Notes: generated from the sequence alone by a model not told the origin. 64,000 nt of DNA from Harmothoe impar (GCA_947462335.1 OX381707.1:60613773-60677772); one strand, 5' to 3'; positions 33,778 to 47,200 are shown, numbered from the stretch's first letter. Made by a program: numbers and translations.

Positions 33778-33975
33778 GTTGCTCCAGATGGGTCAAAAGC
33801 GACCTGTCGACCTGGGGTGTTTTCCAGGCGACCTGGTTCAATAATATAAGCGACCTGGCGACTTTTGGAAAAGTTTGATAATAGCATAAATGGTCTAAAA
33901 AAGCGACTTTGTGACCGGGGGCCCTTAATTTCGGCGACTTTCCGACCTGAGCGGGGGACCCCTCTGCACCCCCAT
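33778..33975. repeat. Dispersed repeat, right member of an inverted pair
   Basis: The inverse of 28186-28388, recognisable by GGCGACCTGG, GGCGACTTTCCGACC and CCCCTCTGCACCCCC. It lies upstream of tetraspanin exon 1, so the pair straddles that exon. Short ORFs across it are artefacts of the repeat. Confidence 0.6.
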
Positions 33976-34929
33976 GTATACAAGATATGTTCTTGGGAAA
34001 AAATATCTTCGATTTCTCCTGGAATTCTGCTCTGAGATGTCTGTTGCCCGGGTCTGTTGGATCCTCTGGGTGATTCAAACTGTCATTATCCCTCCCGGTT
34101 ATCCCTCTATCGCCTTCCCGGGATCGCCTTTCCTTCAACAGTCGGTGTTAAACATGTCAGTCATGAACATAGACTTAAATAGGCCTACTTACAATCACCA
34201 TAATACATGTACCATAGAAAATTGTGTAGACTAACGGGTGATATATAGAGGCCTAATTTGACATTCTGACTTTTAGACAAAATTTACCTTAAAGCGTGTG
34301 GACAGGCCAGAAAGAAATCGTCTAACAATTAACATTAGCTATTCGTCATGAGGTCCACATCTGGCGGTAATGTGAATTGATAATTAGATTAAAAGTGAGG
34401 AGACACCTCATGTCCTCTCATGTCCTGCTCATGTCATACATACTTCCAGAACAGCACGCTACCTCCTCCTGGTGGCTACAAATACAAATTGTGCACGAGG
34501 ACATTGTGACAAGACAATCAGCTTCACTGCAGTGCCACCTGCCGAGGTGAATGGGAACTAAACACATGGGGCTTATCTAGAACTTTATGGATCACTATAC
34601 GGGGGGAGAGCCTATGCTTGTTCCAGAGACATGCACCAGGAGGCTCAGGTAGTCGTGCATCCATTTCCCCCCTTTGTGTAGTTTACTTTGGAGGGTTCTC
34701 TCTCATTAACTATCTGTTTATATTCTGTATAAATTAGATTAATGTTTCCCCATGACATGGTCTTTAATTAGATAAGCTTACAGCAATGTGCATACTTCAA
34801 ATCTTAGAGAAATAGAGCATTAATACCTCTGTGGGTGACCACATGTCAGTCAGTCAGAGTGTAATTAATGCATTGTCTCTCAATCATGCTAAGTGTCTCA
34901 CTTCACTTCGCCATGATGCAGTCCTACTA

Positions 34930-35198
34930 GGCCAAATAAAAAAAAGTTTTGTTTCCGGTCACCCGACCGGGTCTAGCAAAACAGTGCCGGGTCCCCCTCT
35001 TTTCTTGGATTTGCCACTTTTTATTTTTTACGGTTTGTAAATCGGACAACTATTAAGGATTTTAGAGCAAAAACACTTAATCCAGGCCTAAAAATTAGAA
35101 ATGTAGAAAAAAAAATTTAAAAGGAAAAAAAATCCGACCGGCCGGGCCTGCTTTCTCAGACCATGTTACCGGAAACTAACCTTTTTTTTATTTTGGCC
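34930..35198. mobile_element. GGTCGG-type MITE, copy 5 (diverged subfamily)
   Basis: GGCCAAATAAAAAAAAG on the left and an inverse A/T-rich end finishing TTTTGGCC on the right, with CTA flanking both (34927-34929 and 35199-35201). The inner arms read TTTCCGGTCACCCGACC and GTTACCGGAAAC. More GC-rich than the other copies. Confidence 0.6.
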
Positions 35199-35201
35199 CT
35201 A

Positions 35202-36362
35202 TGTCTACTCGCCAATGCTGGATGCTTCATGATCATGCATCATGATAACCATGTAGGGTTGATGCACGCACAACGTGCCATACACTCCAATATTAGGTCA
35301 GCCTATTCTCTACACCTTTGCAGAAAGTGAATATAATATATACACATATATTTGAGGATGTATATACCAGCTTTGATACAAATGAAACAACCACTCCTAG
35401 ATTCTCAATATTACCTTTATTACTGTATATTATAAACAGTAAAATATAGGAGAAGTGGGGAGAGAAACCAATACATGTATATATTATATACTATAAATAA
35501 TACAGGGATTCCCTACGTCCTTGCTGGAGGGCGGGGTGCATATACTATTTGATGCAGTATGTGCAATGGCTCTCGGTAGGGTTGCACAATATAGAAGGGA
35601 AATAGCCATTTCGGCGTAGAGACTTTGTCACAACAAAACTTTACGATATCAATGACAATTCAAAAAACAAGGACAGGCTGCAAGTGTAGTATCTTATATA
35701 TCTTATGTGTTTGTTTGAACGTAGTCATTGCTTTGTCTGAATTGTCTTGTATATTTAGTAGGCCTACTACATGAACTTAAATGTTAGCATATACAGCATT
35801 ACATTCCCTTCTACAGTATCGTTCATGGCTGTGTCCAAAAGCCGTGCCAATGGAATCAGCTGGAAAATGCTTGGATGGAGTATGTAGTTTCTGATATTCT
35901 ACTTAAGTAATGTTGAAAAAGGTGGTTGGTTCGTGTCCGCTTCCTTTCACAATCATACGGTTTTGTTGGAGATCAAACAACTGGCAGTTATGTTTTCAGT
36001 TAACCATATACGTGTTTGCCAACTATTACAACAATGTTTCTTGTTCACTCGAATATCTGTTCCCTCAGGAGACACAGAGTATGATAATTGTGTACAACGA
36101 ACTATGTGAAGGCTCATGATCATATCGTATCATATAGTATTTTTGATCAGCTATAAATACATGAGAAAATATTATCCTAGGAAAATAACATATGATTGAT
36201 AATATTTAGTAAATAAAAATTAGTACGAGTTATCAGCGTCCTACAACAAAATGACGTCACAGGAAGTATACTCACATGGTGACCAATTATTCAACTTTAT
36301 ATTGATATGTGATATGGAATCTTTCATCATGTCAATGACATTGAAATACAAAAATATGGTTA
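35202..36362. other. Intergenic stretch between the two genes, nothing recognised
   Basis: AT-rich, with a few ORFs of about 66-69 codons lacking motifs. No transposon ends or RNA genes were seen. Confidence 0.4.
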
Positions 36363-36594
36363 GGCCAAAAAAAAAAAAGGTTTGTTTCAGGTAACAAGGG
36401 CAGAAAATGTAGGGTCGGTAGGTCGGATTTTTTTTAAACATGAAAGTACTAGCTGCCCGGTCCGAAGACCCTAAAATTGACCAAAAAATGGAAAAAATAC
36501 AGATTTCTTTTCAAAATTGCATAAAAAAACGTAGGGTCGGCCCTTTTCTGATAGGGTCGGTCAGATGACCTGAAACAAACCTTTTTTTTTGGCC
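36363..36594. mobile_element. GGTCGG-type MITE, copy 6
   Basis: 232 bp. GGCC plus an A run, then GGTTTGTTTCAGGTAAC; the right end is the inverse and finishes TTTGGCC. TAGGGTCGGTAGGTCGG lies inside the left arm. The flanks are TTA on the left and TAA on the right, so one flank has changed or the target was not perfectly duplicated. Confidence 0.7.
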
Positions 36595-36785
36595 TAAAGA
36601 TTAACATCTCTCTAATATGTAAGGAAACGCAACGACGTAAAATATATGTGTGTCATATACAGGAAAACTTTCCAGAGTATTTCGCCAACCATGGATTTGA
36701 AGCAGCCAACAATGTACATGTATTCTACTTCATGGTACAGTGTATGATATTAATATTTAATCATATAAATAAAAGTCGTACATAA

Positions 36786-37288
36786 AGGGGTGCCTCCACC
36801 AACGATCGCCCATCTGTCTGTCCATGAAATCCGTCCAAAAAAGCAGGGATCTGAACGGATTTGATGGACGGATGGACAAAACCCACTTCCACCAAGGACC
36901 GTTCATCCATTCCGTCCATCAATCCGTCCAGTTTGTGGTAAAAAACTGGACGGATTGATGGACGAAATCCGCCCGTCCATTCCGTCCATCAATCCGTGAA
37001 TATCAAATTTTTCTTATATTTCCGTCCGTCCATTTTTCTACAGAATCCGTCCATTTTCTGGTCATGGTGGCTCATTATTCTGTAATGGACGGATGGACGG
37101 ACGGAATCCGTCCGTCCATTCCGTCCGTCAATCCGTCCAGTTTTTGACCAAAAACTGGACAGAATGGACGGACGGACCTTGGTGGAAGTGGGTTTTGTCC
37201 GTCCATCCTTCAAAAACGTCCATTTGCCTACTTTTTTTGGAATTTTTAATGGACAGACGGATGGACGGTCGTTGGTGGAGACACCCCT
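36786..37288. mobile_element. MITE with AGGGGTG ends and CCGTCC-rich interior
   Basis: 503 bp. The left end is AGGGGTGCCTCCACCAACGA and the right end its inverse TCGTTGGTGGAGACACCCCT, flanked by TAA (36783-36785 and 37289-37291). The interior is made of many short words CCGTCCAT, GGACGGA and CAGTTTTT in both orientations, so the element can fold on itself at many points. ORFs across it are repeat artefacts. Confidence 0.7.
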
Positions 37289-37589
37289 TAACATTTGAAT
37301 AATTAGGTCTACTAACTCTAACCCGCTACAATATTTAAATTTCAGATAGGGCATTAATATCTACCTACATATCATCAATCGAAGGGACTCATGAATAGGT
37401 CCAGTACTCTGCGTTTGTTTTTACTTAAGTAGAGCTCTATAGAAAATAATTATAAGAGATTACCTTGAAAATGTATTGGTCTTTCTGAGATGATGACGCC
37501 TTTCTGTTGCATATTTTGTATGGGTATGACGTATAATCTTTTCCGATATACAATTATATACAATTTAGGTAGTATTGCTCCAAGTACTA

Positions 37590-37621
37590 TTTAATTACAG
37601 TTCATTTACAATTCATTTATT
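37590..37621 (-). terminator. Poly(A) signals at the end of gene 2
   Basis: On the - strand AATAAA (37621-37616) overlaps the stop codon TAA at 37619-37617, and ATTAAA follows at 37595-37590. Use of the first would leave an extremely short 3' untranslated region. Confidence 0.45.
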
Positions 37622-38243
37622 CTCCATCCCCTGAGAAAGTAAATCCTGCATCTTCAGAGTCAACATCTTTGGGGGCTGCCGCGGCATTCGTTCTAGCTGA
37701 GGCAACTTCATTCTCAGCCTGCTGAAATCCTTCTTCCTGCCTTCTCCCATAATCGGACATAACTGCCATCTGGGGGCCAGTTTTACCCTCTACTTCACCA
37801 TTCCCAATGTCATCCACTTTACCAGCAATGTCAATCTCATTCTTCGGGTAGTCTTCGTTTTCGATATCATGCATGTTCTCATCGTTGATATCACCATAAT
37901 TTCCTATGACCTCATCTTCTATTGGGGGAAGTGGCTCATCAGCCTCGTTTTCATCAAGGGCAGCTTCAGCCTCTTCGATTTGGATTTGGTCGTCGAAAAG
38001 AAGCCAGTCTTCCTTGGTGTCGAAATTGTTGGACGCCCTGCAGAGGATGGCTTCCCTCTTAAGTTTGGCAGCAGGCATGGCACTTAACGTGACAACGAGG
38101 GTCATGTGGTCACCGGATGTGAGCTGGACATCAAATCCTGGCTCTCCGTCAACCAATTTTAGGTTGCAAAAGCTGTCTCCATCACACCGCCATGCGGTCA
38201 GGGTAGGTTGAGGCTCACCGGTCGCTCTACACCTGACCTGAGC
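37617..38243 (-). CDS. Gene 2 last exon (Ig-like domain 2 and acidic tail)
   Basis: 627 bp, 208 codons plus TAA, starting AQVRCRATGEPQPTLTAW after TTGTAG. Cys and Trp spacing fits an Ig domain closing at AILCRASNN. The rest is acidic, with clusters such as EEAEAALDENEADE, and ends FTFSGDGE with no membrane segment. Confidence 0.85.
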   Translation of the reverse strand, partial: AQVRCRATGEPQPTLTAWRCDGDSFCNLKLVDGEPGFDVQLTSGDHMTLVVTLSAMPAAKLKREAILCRASNNFDTKEDWLLFDDQIQIEEAEAALDENEADEPLPPIEDEVIGNYGDINDENMHDIENEDYPKNEIDIAGKVDDIGNGEVEGKTGPQMAVMSDYGRRQEEGFQQAENEVASARTNAAAAPKDVDSEDAGFTFSGDGE

Positions 38244-41200
38244 CTACAAGAGGTAGAAATGGAAAGGGATGAAGAGAATTAACCTCTGAAATGCATGACA
38301 CATACATAGAGTGCTTATACCGGCTGTCGTTAAAATACATATCCGTTTGTTTACGGTTTGTCAGTCGCTGAGAACCTTCATCAAAGCTCAGGGTTTGGTG
38401 TACGCATTGAGGACAATGACTATCAATGTTCGTAGATAACACTGACCAATGGATGAGTGGTAGGGGCACGTTACGTTTGTATTAAAGGTTTTTATTTAAC
38501 TGGTCAGATCCTAACGTGAAGCTTTGAGGAGTTAGGACTGTGTTTAATATGCCATCATTTGTCATGAACTACTTCGTGGGAGATTATTGAGTGTCTTTCA
38601 GATTTCAAGGCTTTCATTACACTCTTACCTCGGTTTGGTTGACTTTGATGATATCGGCTTCCAGCACCACAGGTTCCGTCCAGGCCACGTGGAACTTACG
38701 AGACACCACAGTGTTGTTCTTGAGGATAGCCCGACAGAAGTACTCGCCTGGCTCTCCGGACCCTGCCATCTTCTTGTCCCCCTCCTCCACAGGTCTCCTG
38801 AAGGTGTACATGGCACTCCTTGTCTCAGGGTAGTAGCTGGAGTAGACCAGGGCATTGGTAGAGGTGGGCCGCACGAGATAGCGGTTCTTGGTGTAGATCA
38901 AGTCCCGTGCCTATAAACAGAATGTTGACCAGAGAAGGCTCACACAATAAAAATGAACAAATGAGCAAGATTTAAGGGTTAGGGTTATTCTTTTTCAACT
39001 GCACCATAAAAATGAAAATCCCGCCCCACTCCTCCAAACGTGGGGTATGTCCCCCACACTGTAAAAAATGTGTGCTGCGGGAACATGGATAAAGCGTAAC
39101 ACACATATATATTTAACACACTTGAGCGTGAACACACTTTTCTCAACACACTTACACACTTTTTTGTCAAATGTGTGTAGGGAATAAAAGTGTGTACGAT
39201 ATATACACATTTCTATTGACACCAGATGGGACCACAAGCATTTTTTTGAAAATTTCAGTCACACTTCAACATTGTAATCAAACTTTTGATCTTGTTTAAT
39301 GATATGATATCAAATTTTAAACATATAATTAAATGTAACTTCAATGGATGCATGAATCTAATAAGTTATATTCCCTTTGAATACTGAATATCTTGTCCTT
39401 TGGAGGTTTAACACCTTTCCTGTGTGTTCAGCTAGAATATAAGTCAATGTGTAATTGAAGCCTGCATAAGGTCATTCCGTACAAGGCTTTGCATTGTAGG
39501 ATGACTGCCACAATTAGCCACTATTGCACTGATTGGCTATACATGCTGTGGTTAATAAAATTTTCCCTGTTGGTGCACTAGGGGTATTACATCAGCAGCC
39601 AGTGCCAGGCAATGTTGAATAACACGCTTAATACATTTAAACACTTTTTAAAGCAACACACATATCCATCTCTTACACACTTTCTCCTACACACTTTACA
39701 TTTTACACACTTTTGATCTCAACACACTTTTAAGATTAACACACTTTTGACAAAAGTGTGCAGTGTGTTAAAAAAAAAAGGGTGTGTAAAATAAGTATAC
39801 AAAAAAGTGTAGAGTGCAGTGCCCTGGCCACCGCAAGGTTTTGCTATAGGCCTACATGCCTTTGGCTGTTAATCTATACAAAGACTGCTGTAAGCTACTA
39901 ACGTCTGGATGTGAGCCTATGGAGATTGCATGGCATTCGTTAGTATTGGTTGGAGTTGAATAACTAACTTGAAGAATTACTCACATTGTTTCCATAGGAT
40001 TCACACTTGACACAGTTCTCGATGCTCCGGTTGAGGCCCACGTACCCAGTCCCGTTCACGACGGCTACGTCGTTACCGTCGCAGTAGGACAAGGCCAGCG
40101 CCACCTCATCATGCAGCAGTGACGTCACATTCTGCCTCAGCAACCGTGTCGTGAGTCTACCATAGAAGTATAAGGTGAGACACTTCAGTTATTGATTTCA
40201 TCATGTAACCCTCTAAGAGTAAGAGTCGTATATTGTGCTTTGATATTGCGTCGTCATAATGCAGGAATCTAGCCCTGGTGCTATATAGAAAGTGGAGTGA
40301 AATCATGGGACACCTAGAAGCAGGGCACTATGTACACATCCTTTGAATGGGACACATGATTTTAGGTATCCCCATAGTGGGACACCCATATAAATTTATA
40401 GAGGTGGCCACATTGTTAAATATGAATTAGATTTTGCTGTTTTTGTTACCAACTTTCAACTTCCAAAATCCTGTCTGCTATTGTGCACCACTCCTTTTCC
40501 CAGCATGTGCTTAATTGGCTGCCATATTATGATTGGGAAGCGACATCTTGGTTCACTGCTCCCTGAACTGGCCCTATTTCTCATCATATCATATGGAATG
40601 GGTAACTTGTCTACTATCCAACAGGAGGTACTTTGACGGTAGTGAAGTAGGCATACAAGCAGTTTTACTGATTTCACTACACTTTTTACCATTGAGCGAT
40701 CTCAGTCCCAGTACTGGCGTACTGGGACTGATATTCAGTCAACCATTCATAGAGAACCTGTGGTTACCCATCCTGAAAAGTCAGCTAGTAGCTCGTTTGG
40801 ACAAGGTGTGTGGTATTTGAGGTTTTACGTGAAGGGATATCCGATCCCTCGAGTGTCAGTTGCCCATCAACAATATGCAAAATGCAACATAGGAAGCAGG
40901 CTGCCGACAGCCTTGTGGCTGTCCAGGAAACTGACTTTTGTACCAATGGAGTTGTGACAGCTCGAATAGGAAGCCGCCTGGCATCAAGCTGACATACCAG
41001 ATAACCAAGCCGCCTCCACACAGCCTGATCTACATGCATTGTTTAGTATACAAGATAACTGTAAGTATTGATGATTACCTACTTCTAATCTAGTTGTTCA
41101 GTTGACCACAAAAATCCAAATATTTCTGGTAATTTCTAGATCGAAATTTGACCAAATGGAGGTATGGCAGGGTGCACACTTATTACAGCGAATATGATAG

Positions 41201-44200
41201 AAATGTTTGTGCTATTACAGTCAAGACCGGAAAATTTGGCGAAGCCTCCAAAGAGAAACTTAATTGATAAAAATGCAGGGGGTCATGAAGAGGATGGGCA
41301 TCTCTAGAGGGGAGCAACTCTTAATGACATGTAAGCTTTATCATCTCCAGGGTCCACTGTCTGTCATAAATGATCACTGTAAACCTGTGATGTCTGAGAG
41401 TATGATTGTCAGAATAAGAGCTGCTCCTAAATGGACATTTAAATGGGTTGTTTAAATGGGTGTGAGGTGATGGTATCTGATGTTAATGAGCTAACACCTA
41501 TAATTGAGGATTGCTACCAACCAGTAGGGGTTTCGCCAAATTCTCTGGTCTGGACTATAGCTACTAATTGATCAATTACGATATGTGGCCATAGGCATAA
41601 CCAATCAATTAGATGAGATCCCTGGCATAACTTACATTATGCTAATATAATAAATATGCCATCTACACAACTCAGGGCATGATGATGAGTGACGATTTAA
41701 GTTAAGCACTAGTCATTGTGTGCTATCCACTGACTGTAACACCCCAATACATTTTTTTGTACTGGAAAAGTCACGATTAGAGAACATAACACACTGTTGT
41801 TGTTTGGTTACCCAACCAACCCCATGAAATCAAGGCCGACCGCAATATTATGCACTGTGGTCCTGTAGTTCTCTTTTGGCTGAATTGTGAAGTTAACCCT
41901 AAATTATGCCATTTTACACGTTTCTCTCTCTTAAAAAATGACCACGATCATATTTTTATGTAACTGTATAACTATCGTATAACATACACTCCAGAAAATA
42001 TACAAAACTTTGTGTTCTTTATCATTATCCGAGGAAGGCTCCGTGGGAAGGAATTACATTTGGTCGCTCTTATATGTACTAGAGTAATCGGTCTCACAGG
42101 AAGTCTGTTTGGTGATTGTTTAAGTGGAGGTCCACTAAAGGTCCAGCATTCTTGCCTCAAAATCGATAGCTTTTAACATTTACCCCCTGGGTATAGCAAA
42201 ACGATGGCCATTTCCGATGTGGCCATTACCCTGGAAAAAAAGCTTTTAGTTTTACAGATGGTATGGAAACCCAATTGAGATACTTGGTCCATCTACTTAC
42301 CCACAAGGGTGGCCATCGGACCCAACGCGAAGGAGGATGAAAGGTGTCTATGAAAACAACTTTGATACTCGCTTGTTTATGCTGTTTCAGAATGATTATT
42401 AGCTTCCATAATGGTCATGGTTTTGGAATGGCATGCGTTTTTCTGAAAGCTACTATGCAAAAGGGACAGGTGGCGATGTAAAAATTTTCCATTAGAACTC
42501 ATTATCTTCATCGGTCGTTTCCAGCGTTGTAATCACAAAGTTTCGCAGAAAAACATATGTTAGGATTTGTCAAATGTATCTACCTGAGGTTGACAGTCTT
42601 CTCCCAAGAGAGGAGATGTCGTGACTTGACAAACAGCACATACAATGCCTCGTCCTCCAGGGCAGCAGGGTCAATGGTCGCAATGAAGGATACCAGGAAC
42701 AGCTTGCCCACCTTGTATACGTCCTTGGTGATGTTAATATGGTCAAACTTAAGTACCTGGACGAGGCAAGGAGTCAAGTAGATTAGCATGAGAACTTGTG
42801 TTCCTTTCTTTATAGGAGAAAGAAAAGAATTGCTATTAGCATTGTTAGTAGTCACATGCTAATGGCCCTAGACCCCTAAATTCGACATGGCGACATGGTC
42901 ATTTCTTAAATTCGACATGCGACATGAGGCCTAGTGACATGCGACATGAGGCTTAAAATCATAGTGACATGGGACATGGACAGTTCTTAAAATCGACATG
43001 GGACATGAGCATTTTTTACATACATAGACATGCGACATGGCCATTTCTTAAAACCGACATGCGACATGGGGACCCCCCCATCAAGGACCCCATGCTATTG
43101 TCGTGTCACTTATCTGCCACTTCTCTTAGTATAGTTAGTACATCCGAATGTGAATCCTCTTTAATCTGTTCCACACATGTTGACAATATGTGACCAGGCA
43201 CATGGAAAGGGGTATTCAGGGGGGACAGGCCCGTATCCAGCCTTGGCTGTGGGGGGGGTGCACATTTTGGGTAGGGTGGAACTCTTTTGGCTCTGCCAAA
43301 AGCCCAGCCTGCGAAGCGGGTCGTTTCGCAAGCGCAGCGCTGCGATTAGCTAGGGGGGTTTGGGGGCATACCCCCCAAGAATCTTTTTGAAAAATACATA
43401 TAAAATGGTGCAATTTGGGGCAGTTTGAATAGATAATCCCAAAGACAAAATCTATAACTATATACCTATATCAGACAAACTTTTTAAATTGAACCAAAGT
43501 TTGTGGATGTCTAGGGGATGTAAAGCCTGGTGATGGGGATGTGAAACCAAGTTATGGAATGCAAACCATGTCATAGAGACCCAAAGGCTGGTGTTATGAG
43601 TCCTGAGGTCCTGCCTGGAAAACTCTACTACATGTTCTCATTACTTGATTCGCTGCTCCTCCTTCCTCTATACAGTTGTGTCAAAGATACCAGACTGAGA
43701 GCAATGTCTGTAAAGGGACTACCCACCCACATCCAAACACTTGGAGTTCCACCATCCCTGCCTCACCTTCTCACTCTCAGTTTCACCCAGATACTGCCCT
43801 TTGGAGCTCCATCCACCCAGGAGTTATGCTCACCCTTGGAATTCCACACTTCTAGATCCCAGAACTTGGGAGTTCCACCTAACCAGATCCTCAACCTTGA
43901 AGCTTCTCCCACATAATGCTTCCTGATGTTCTGCCCAACCATAAGACCTCTGGAATTGCACCCAACCAGATCTTGACTGTTGAAGTTACACCCACCCAGA
44001 TCTGAACAATCAGCGATCCACCTGCATCCTACTGCTCAGAGTTCCTATCTTTGTTTAAAGTGTATTTAGAATTGAACAGCTTATATTGTAATCAAAACCT
44101 GATATAATGTGTCATGTAGCTAAGCTCTTCTCGTGATACATTGTTGCTGGAATAACGTGTTCTCCCTCTACATGATTTTATGGTCAACATCTCACCTATA

Positions 44201-47200
44201 ACCCACACCCCCAGCACACCCACTCCATTCCCGTGATAATTGAGTTTCATCCTACCCATTTCCTGCGACTAAAAGTGTTCCACCCTACGCATTCCTACGA
44301 TAAAAGAGTTCCACCCACCCCACTCCCGAGATTAAAAGTGTTCCACCCAACCCATTCCCACGACTAAAAGTGTTCCACCCTACCCATTCCCACAATAAAA
44401 GAGTTCCAGCCTACCCACTCCCGTGATAAAAGTGTTCCACCCTACCCACTCCCACAACTAAAAGTGTTCCACCTAACCAATTTAAGAGTTCCACCCATCC
44501 CACTCCCACTCCCACGACTGAAAGAGTTTCACCCTACCCATTACCGTAATAAAAAGAGTTCCATCCACCCCACTCCAAGAACTAAAAGAGTTCCACCCTA
44601 CCCATTCCCACGACTCAAAGTGTTCCACTCACCCAATTTCCACGTGTTCGACCCACAGTGGTCCCACTCCTTGGAGTTCCACCCATGTCTAATTCTCAAA
44701 TTTCTGAAAAAAAATTCCTACTGCTTAGCGCAAAAAAAACAACTTGGGGGGTGGAACTCCTCATCATTGTGCTTGCAAGTACCCCCGCTGGCTACGGGCC
44801 TGGGGGAATTGATGATTAAAGTGTGTGTCATGATCTTTAAAATGAGATATGATAAGCTAAGATACTCCTAGTAGTTTTGTGGGAATCACATCTCAAACAT
44901 GTGTTGTTACTCATAACTTAAAATGTTAAATAAGCTCTAAATGCACTGTATCCCATAATAGCCACTAAATGATAAAAATGCTAATTAAATGTGAATATGT
45001 AATGTAGATTTGGTTCTAGGTTTTCAGTTTTGAGTTATTGATGGAATTTTCAAAAGACTAGGACCAAAATTTTCCATTTAGAAACAATGGAATGGTTTCC
45101 ATGGCAACCAGAAAGTGATATATGTGCCAATTTCCCATAGGAAACGTTCCATTGACATTCCAAATAAAGAGTTTGGATGCAAAACTACATAAGCGCCAAT
45201 ATACAAAATCGGGAAAAAAAAAGTCAGAGCCATTGGCTAGGGCAAAATAAAAAGAATTGTGAATTTTTTTTATTCAAAACTGTATTCATTTAGTACATAG
45301 GGTCTGCCTAAAAAACAGTCTTTTTTGCAAAACGACATAAATCCAAAGGTAGTTTTTTTTGCAAAACGACATAAATCCACCTCACCAGACATTATTTTTG
45401 CATGTATTGCTCTTTATTCCTGCATGTGTAATGTCTAAAACAGCTGTTTTTATACAGTAAAATCTTGTTATAAGGAGGACGGTTATAAGGAGCAGACCGT
45501 TATAAGGAGCACATTGACTTTGCCACAATTAAATTTTTTTCTGTACATTTCTATAGTATAAAAATCCCATTAGAACGAGCATTTTTAGCCAAAAATCGGT
45601 TATAAGGAGGAGATTTTCAGGAAGGTTCATGTTGAACTTAGGGGTTTAGGGCCATAACTCCACTCTTCTGTAAGGGGATGCTGGGCATAGAAGCCCTGCA
45701 CCTCCTACAGTCGCTCACCACCTCCCACAGCTGCACAGAGGGCAGGGTATAGAAGCCCTACACCTCCCACAGTCACTCACCACCTCCCACAGCCGCACAG
45801 AGGGTGGGGGAGGCCGGGTATAGAAGCCCTACACCTCCTACAGTTGCTCACAACCTCCCACCTCCGACCACTGGCAATGTGAGAGAGTGAGGGTAGGACT
45901 TCTAGCCCTCTGAACTCCGACCACTGGCAAGGTGAGAGTGAGGGTAGGACTTCTAGCCCTCTGAACTCCGACCACTGGCAAGGTGAGAGTGAGGGTAGGA
46001 CTTCTAGCCCTCTGAACTCCGACCACTGGCAAGGTGAGAGTGAGGGCAGGACTTCTAGCCCTCTGATCTCCAACCACTAGCAAGTTTCGTCTCTCTAATT
46101 TTATAGAGTAAATCACATTAAATTCCCTTCAGAACATGTTGATTCAATTCATAAATGTAGAAATGTCCTTTAGTACGTAGTTTTAACCAAGTTTCTTTAC
46201 TCAAGAAATGTATAGGTGATAATCGGGACCAAGCAAATCTGTTTATTGTAACCAAAATTGGTTACAAGGAAGGTTGGTTACAACGAGCAAATATGCTCTG
46301 CCAAAAGGTGCTCCTTATAACGAGATTTTACTGTATATGATATTGTTCTCTATTGCTAAAAGTATTATCTCAAAATGAAATAAGCACTCTTACTTTGAAG
46401 AAATATGAAATATGGACACAAAAGTCAAATTTTATCATTAATGTGGATTTATGTCTTTTCGCAAAAACTGCTTTTGGATTTATGTCGTTTTGCAAAAAAA
46501 CATAATTGAGCATATATTTAAATCAAAGAAATATGATGCAAGCTCTTTTAAAATTACTTGTTGTCATTTTATTGATTGCCTACTTAACCAAGAAAAACAT
46601 TTAAAATAATTTTAAAATGTCTGTAACCGATTTAGGGGTACATACAGAAAAACAGCTTTTGGATTTGTGTCGTTTTGCAAAAAAACCTGAAAAATGACAT
46701 TAAACATTTATTTTCTCTTTCAATAATAATCAAGGATTTCAAAAACCTATTTCTAGGTGTTTTATTTATTGGCCATTAATCATTAATAATTGAAGAAAAT
46801 AAATATCTATTCACCTGTTCTTCAAAATTACAAATATGCTTTTATCTCAAAACTCACAAAATGGATTTATGTCGTTTTGCATCCAAACTCTTCAAATATA
46901 GAACGTTAGCACTATTCTATTGTATCCCTAATTAGTGAAGCTTGTTTCAGGCAGGCGAAAAAGTGCACTATGAGCTAACATCTCACAAATACACTCAAAT
47001 ACAGCCAAAACCAGCCAGAGGGAATCTCACTCATAAAAAAATATTTTCGAGCCCTACTAAGTAGTACTCATTAGGCAAAAAAAAAAGGTTTGTTTCAAGT
47101 AACATGTCAGGAACATGTAGGGTCGGTAGGTCGGATTTTTTTTTTTAAACTTTTTTTTTTCAACATGAAAGTACTAGCCTGCCTCTTCAAAGACCCTAAA

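Larger units (their letters stand above)
45167..46892. mobile_element. Foldback element with GCAAAACGACATAAATCC repeats
   Basis: The outer arms are AAGAGTTTGGATGCAAAACT on the left and the inverse ending CCAAACTCTT on the right. The word GCAAAACGACATAAATCCA recurs near 45330-45380 and inverted near 46440-46500, 46655-46685 and 46861-46880. It contains the CAGTAAAATC-ended MITE at 45455-46333. Boundaries are approximate. Confidence 0.45.

Noticed and set aside
36989..37354. 121-codon ORF with DGR/GRT repeats
   Set aside because: Translation of the CCGTCC-rich interior of a MITE.
43554..44871. ORFs of 120 and 135 codons rich in Pro and His
   Set aside because: Translations of the tandem array in the CAGGCCCG-ended element.
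45777..46116. Two overlapping ORFs with repeated peptides
   Set aside because: Translations of the 51-bp minisatellite in two frames.
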